Source: Flagellimonas ochracea (GTDB lineage Bacteria > Bacteroidota > Bacteroidia > Flavobacteriales > Flavobacteriaceae). Taken from it: a stretch of DNA of 64,000 nt. Shown piece by piece: positions 62,949 to 64,000 of the stretch. Below the pieces are notes generated by a model that worked only from the letters and a program-made list of their open reading frames with translations, did not search any database and was not told where the DNA came from. Position 1 is the first letter of the stretch. Every line of letters begins with the position of its first letter. Position numbers and translations under genes: made by a program. The stretch covers positions 62,001 through 126,000 of the forward strand of contig NZ_JAAABI010000001.1 in NCBI RefSeq assembly GCF_009903685.1, given 5' to 3'.

Positions 62949-63506
62949 TTAGTCCAATTTCTCTGGAATCCACTTAACCTCCTTTGCTTTTACATCTCTT
63001 GACAACTTTCGTGCCAACACAAAAAGATAATCGGATAACCTGTTTATATAGGAAAGCAATGCTTCAGGAACGGGCTCTTGCTCGTGCAAGTAGGAAATCA
63101 TGCGCTCGGCCCTTCGGCAAACTGTTCTGGCAATATGACAGTATGACACGATGGTATGCCCGCCAGGGAGGATAAAGTGCGTCATCTCAGGTAGATTTTC
63201 ATTCATTTGGTCCATTTCCTTTTCCAGCAGTTCGATGTCTTGGTTGTTTATTCTTGGAATTTTAAGCCGGCTGTCCTTTTTAGGCTCGGTAGCCAAGATT
63301 GAACCTACGGTAAACAGCTTTTCCTGGATCAATGCAATCGTTTTTTGGGAATGGGAATCAATCTTTTGATCACGAAGCAGACCAAGGAAGGCGTTAAGTT
63401 CGTCTATGGTTCCGTAGCTCTCTATTCGGATATGATGCTTGGGAACCCTAGTGCCGGTGAACAATGCCGTGGTGCCCTTGTCTCCTGTTTTGGTGTAAAT
63501 TTTCAT
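62949..63506 (-). CDS. Cob(I)alamin adenosyltransferase, PduO type
   Basis: A 185-residue enzyme that makes adenosylcobalamin from cob(I)alamin and ATP. The PduO family start MKIYTKTGDKGTTALFTG supplies the ATP loop; other marks are ESYGTIDELNAFLGLLRD, LPGGHTIVSYCHIARTVCRR with conserved Arg, and YINRLSDYLFVLARKLS. With MeaB it points to an adenosylcobalamin-dependent methylmalonyl-CoA mutase elsewhere in the genome. Confidence 0.95.
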   Translation of the reverse strand: MKIYTKTGDKGTTALFTGTRVPKHHIRIESYGTIDELNAFLGLLRDQKIDSHSQKTIALIQEKLFTVGSILATEPKKDSRLKIPRINNQDIELLEKEMDQMNENLPEMTHFILPGGHTIVSYCHIARTVCRRAERMISYLHEQEPVPEALLSYINRLSDYLFVLARKLSRDVKAKEVKWIPEKLD

Positions 63507-63561
63507 AGTGGTCAGTGGTCATCTTTAGCGTTTCCTAAATTTGCGAAATAGCCTTCTTTTT

Positions 63562-64000
63562 CTAAAGCTCCAATATTCCAGAAATTAATGACTTATATTC
63601 TTCAATATCCTTTTCAAATTTCCTTTGTATAGCAATCCACAATATAATTCCCAATGCTAATATCATTCCTCCAAGTATAAAGATTGAGCCACTGCCACTT
63701 ATTCCAGAGATTATCGCAATTAGCAAACCCAAACCCAAAGCAATATGTGTAAATATTACCAACGACATTAAAAAGTGTTGATTAAAGTGAATTTCTATAT
63801 TGGTCTTGTTTTCAGTGTTTACTTTCAACAATTTTCCATTAACAATAGTCCAGTTTTGGAATGCCATATACCAAACAAAAAGTATCCGTTTACGCACTTT
63901 AAAAGTCAATGAATTATTTTCATTATTCTCCATATCAAAAACAAATCCATTATCAGGTCCAAGTGCGGATTTTAATTTCTTACTAATTTCTTTAGGATTA
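63562..64000 (-). CDS. Membrane protein of unknown function, 5' end outside the window
   Basis: The frame is open to base 64000 (upstream residues NPKEISKKLKSALGPDNGF), so the ATG at 63933 is probably internal and the true start lies beyond the right edge. At least 145 residues are seen. After a basic segment (LTFKVRKRILFVWYMAFQNW) there are two membrane helices (roughly the last 75 residues, LMSLVIFTHIALGLGLLIA and SIFILGGMILALGIILW) and a helical tail. I do not recognise the family. It lies 55 bases downstream of what precedes the adenosyltransferase gene on the same strand. Confidence 0.75.
   Translation of the reverse strand, partial: NPKEISKKLKSALGPDNGFVFDMENNENNSLTFKVRKRILFVWYMAFQNWTIVNGKLLKVNTENKTNIEIHFNQHFLMSLVIFTHIALGLGLLIAIISGISGSGSIFILGGMILALGIILWIAIQRKFEKDIEEYKSLISGILEL

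Noticed and set aside
1..64000. tRNA or rRNA genes, CRISPR arrays, prophage or integrase genes
   Set aside because: I looked through all gaps on both strands and found no cloverleaf-like sequence, no regular spaced repeats and no phage or recombinase proteins; gaps are mostly under 250 bases.

Overview
The window reads as a stretch of core chromosome from a marine-type member of the Flavobacteriaceae (phylum Bacteroidota), close in gene content to Muricauda/Allomuricauda; the genus is an inference. The signs are two cell-surface proteins with the type B C-terminal sorting domain of the type IX secretion system (T9SS), a FecA-like TonB-dependent receptor, DUF3276, DUF5606 and DUF2795 proteins, an over-long SecA, an over-long NusB, promoters with the TAnnTTTG -7 element of Bacteroidota, and weak ribosome binding sites. 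I see no tRNA, rRNA, insertion sequence, prophage or CRISPR array, so this is not an obvious accessory island. About 62 protein genes are supported and coding density is very high; only one gap exceeds 300 bases (52803-53205).

Layout. 1-4030: truncated PUR-like protein, an ABC exporter with a degenerate catalytic site, then nusB, a DUF1573 lipoprotein and yajC, closed by a strong terminator. 4029-9040: pepT with a YdeI-like gene, a small secreted protein, pyrD, a LysE exporter and an HMG-CoA lyase. 9070-13005: FecA-like receptor divergent from guaB, with a 25-base palindrome between them. 13011-16056: thioredoxin-like protein, DUF3995 and lysA, and a Lon N-terminal-domain protein. 16146-20520: sucC, a TerB-like protein, hsp20 behind a sigma-54-like promoter, and uvrB. 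20570-26832: two tandem T9SS cargo proteins and an ABC-2 transporter. 26907-33435: an unrecognised protein with kinase-like motifs, then a tightly packed minus-strand run (glycosyltransferase, threonylcarbamoyl-AMP synthase, CCA-adding enzyme, heme A synthase, pRiA4b ORF-3-like protein, NA37 nucleoid protein). 33502-37769: two more glycosyltransferases, dapD, ruvX, def and DUF5606. 37776-40941: a secreted carbohydrate operon (GH20 hexosaminidase, SGNH hydrolase, alpha/beta hydrolase). 41070-47600: mazG, a MATE exporter, and a two-sided polyprenyl-phosphate sugar module (PAP2 phosphatase and ArnT-like transferase facing a GtrB/ArnC-like transferase and a LPG-synthase-type membrane protein). 47639-53546: meaB, an OsmC protein, an ECF sigma factor operon with a probable anti-sigma factor and a coiled-coil DUF4097-like surface protein, msrA, and two very small genes. 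53578-64000: secreted amidohydrolase, M14 peptidase, orphan histidine kinase, secA, DUF2795, a PduO-type cobalamin adenosyltransferase and a truncated membrane protein.

Functional threads. Envelope and secretion genes dominate (yajC, secA, T9SS cargo, TonB receptor, glycosyltransferases, polyprenyl sugar module, sigma/anti-sigma/surface protein operon). Lysine and peptidoglycan precursor supply appears twice (dapD, lysA). MeaB and the cobalamin adenosyltransferase both serve methylmalonyl-CoA mutase, which is not in the window, and HMG-CoA lyase and SucC feed the same acyl-CoA and TCA metabolism. The loci I judge most worth follow-up are the sigma factor operon (49451-51978), the polyprenyl sugar module (43561-47600), the kinase-like protein (26907-27983), the sigma-54-like hsp20 promoter, the palindrome upstream of the FecA-like receptor, the heptanucleotide repeat before the NA37 gene, and the two tiny genes at 53206-53546. 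None is proven to be a new system from sequence alone.
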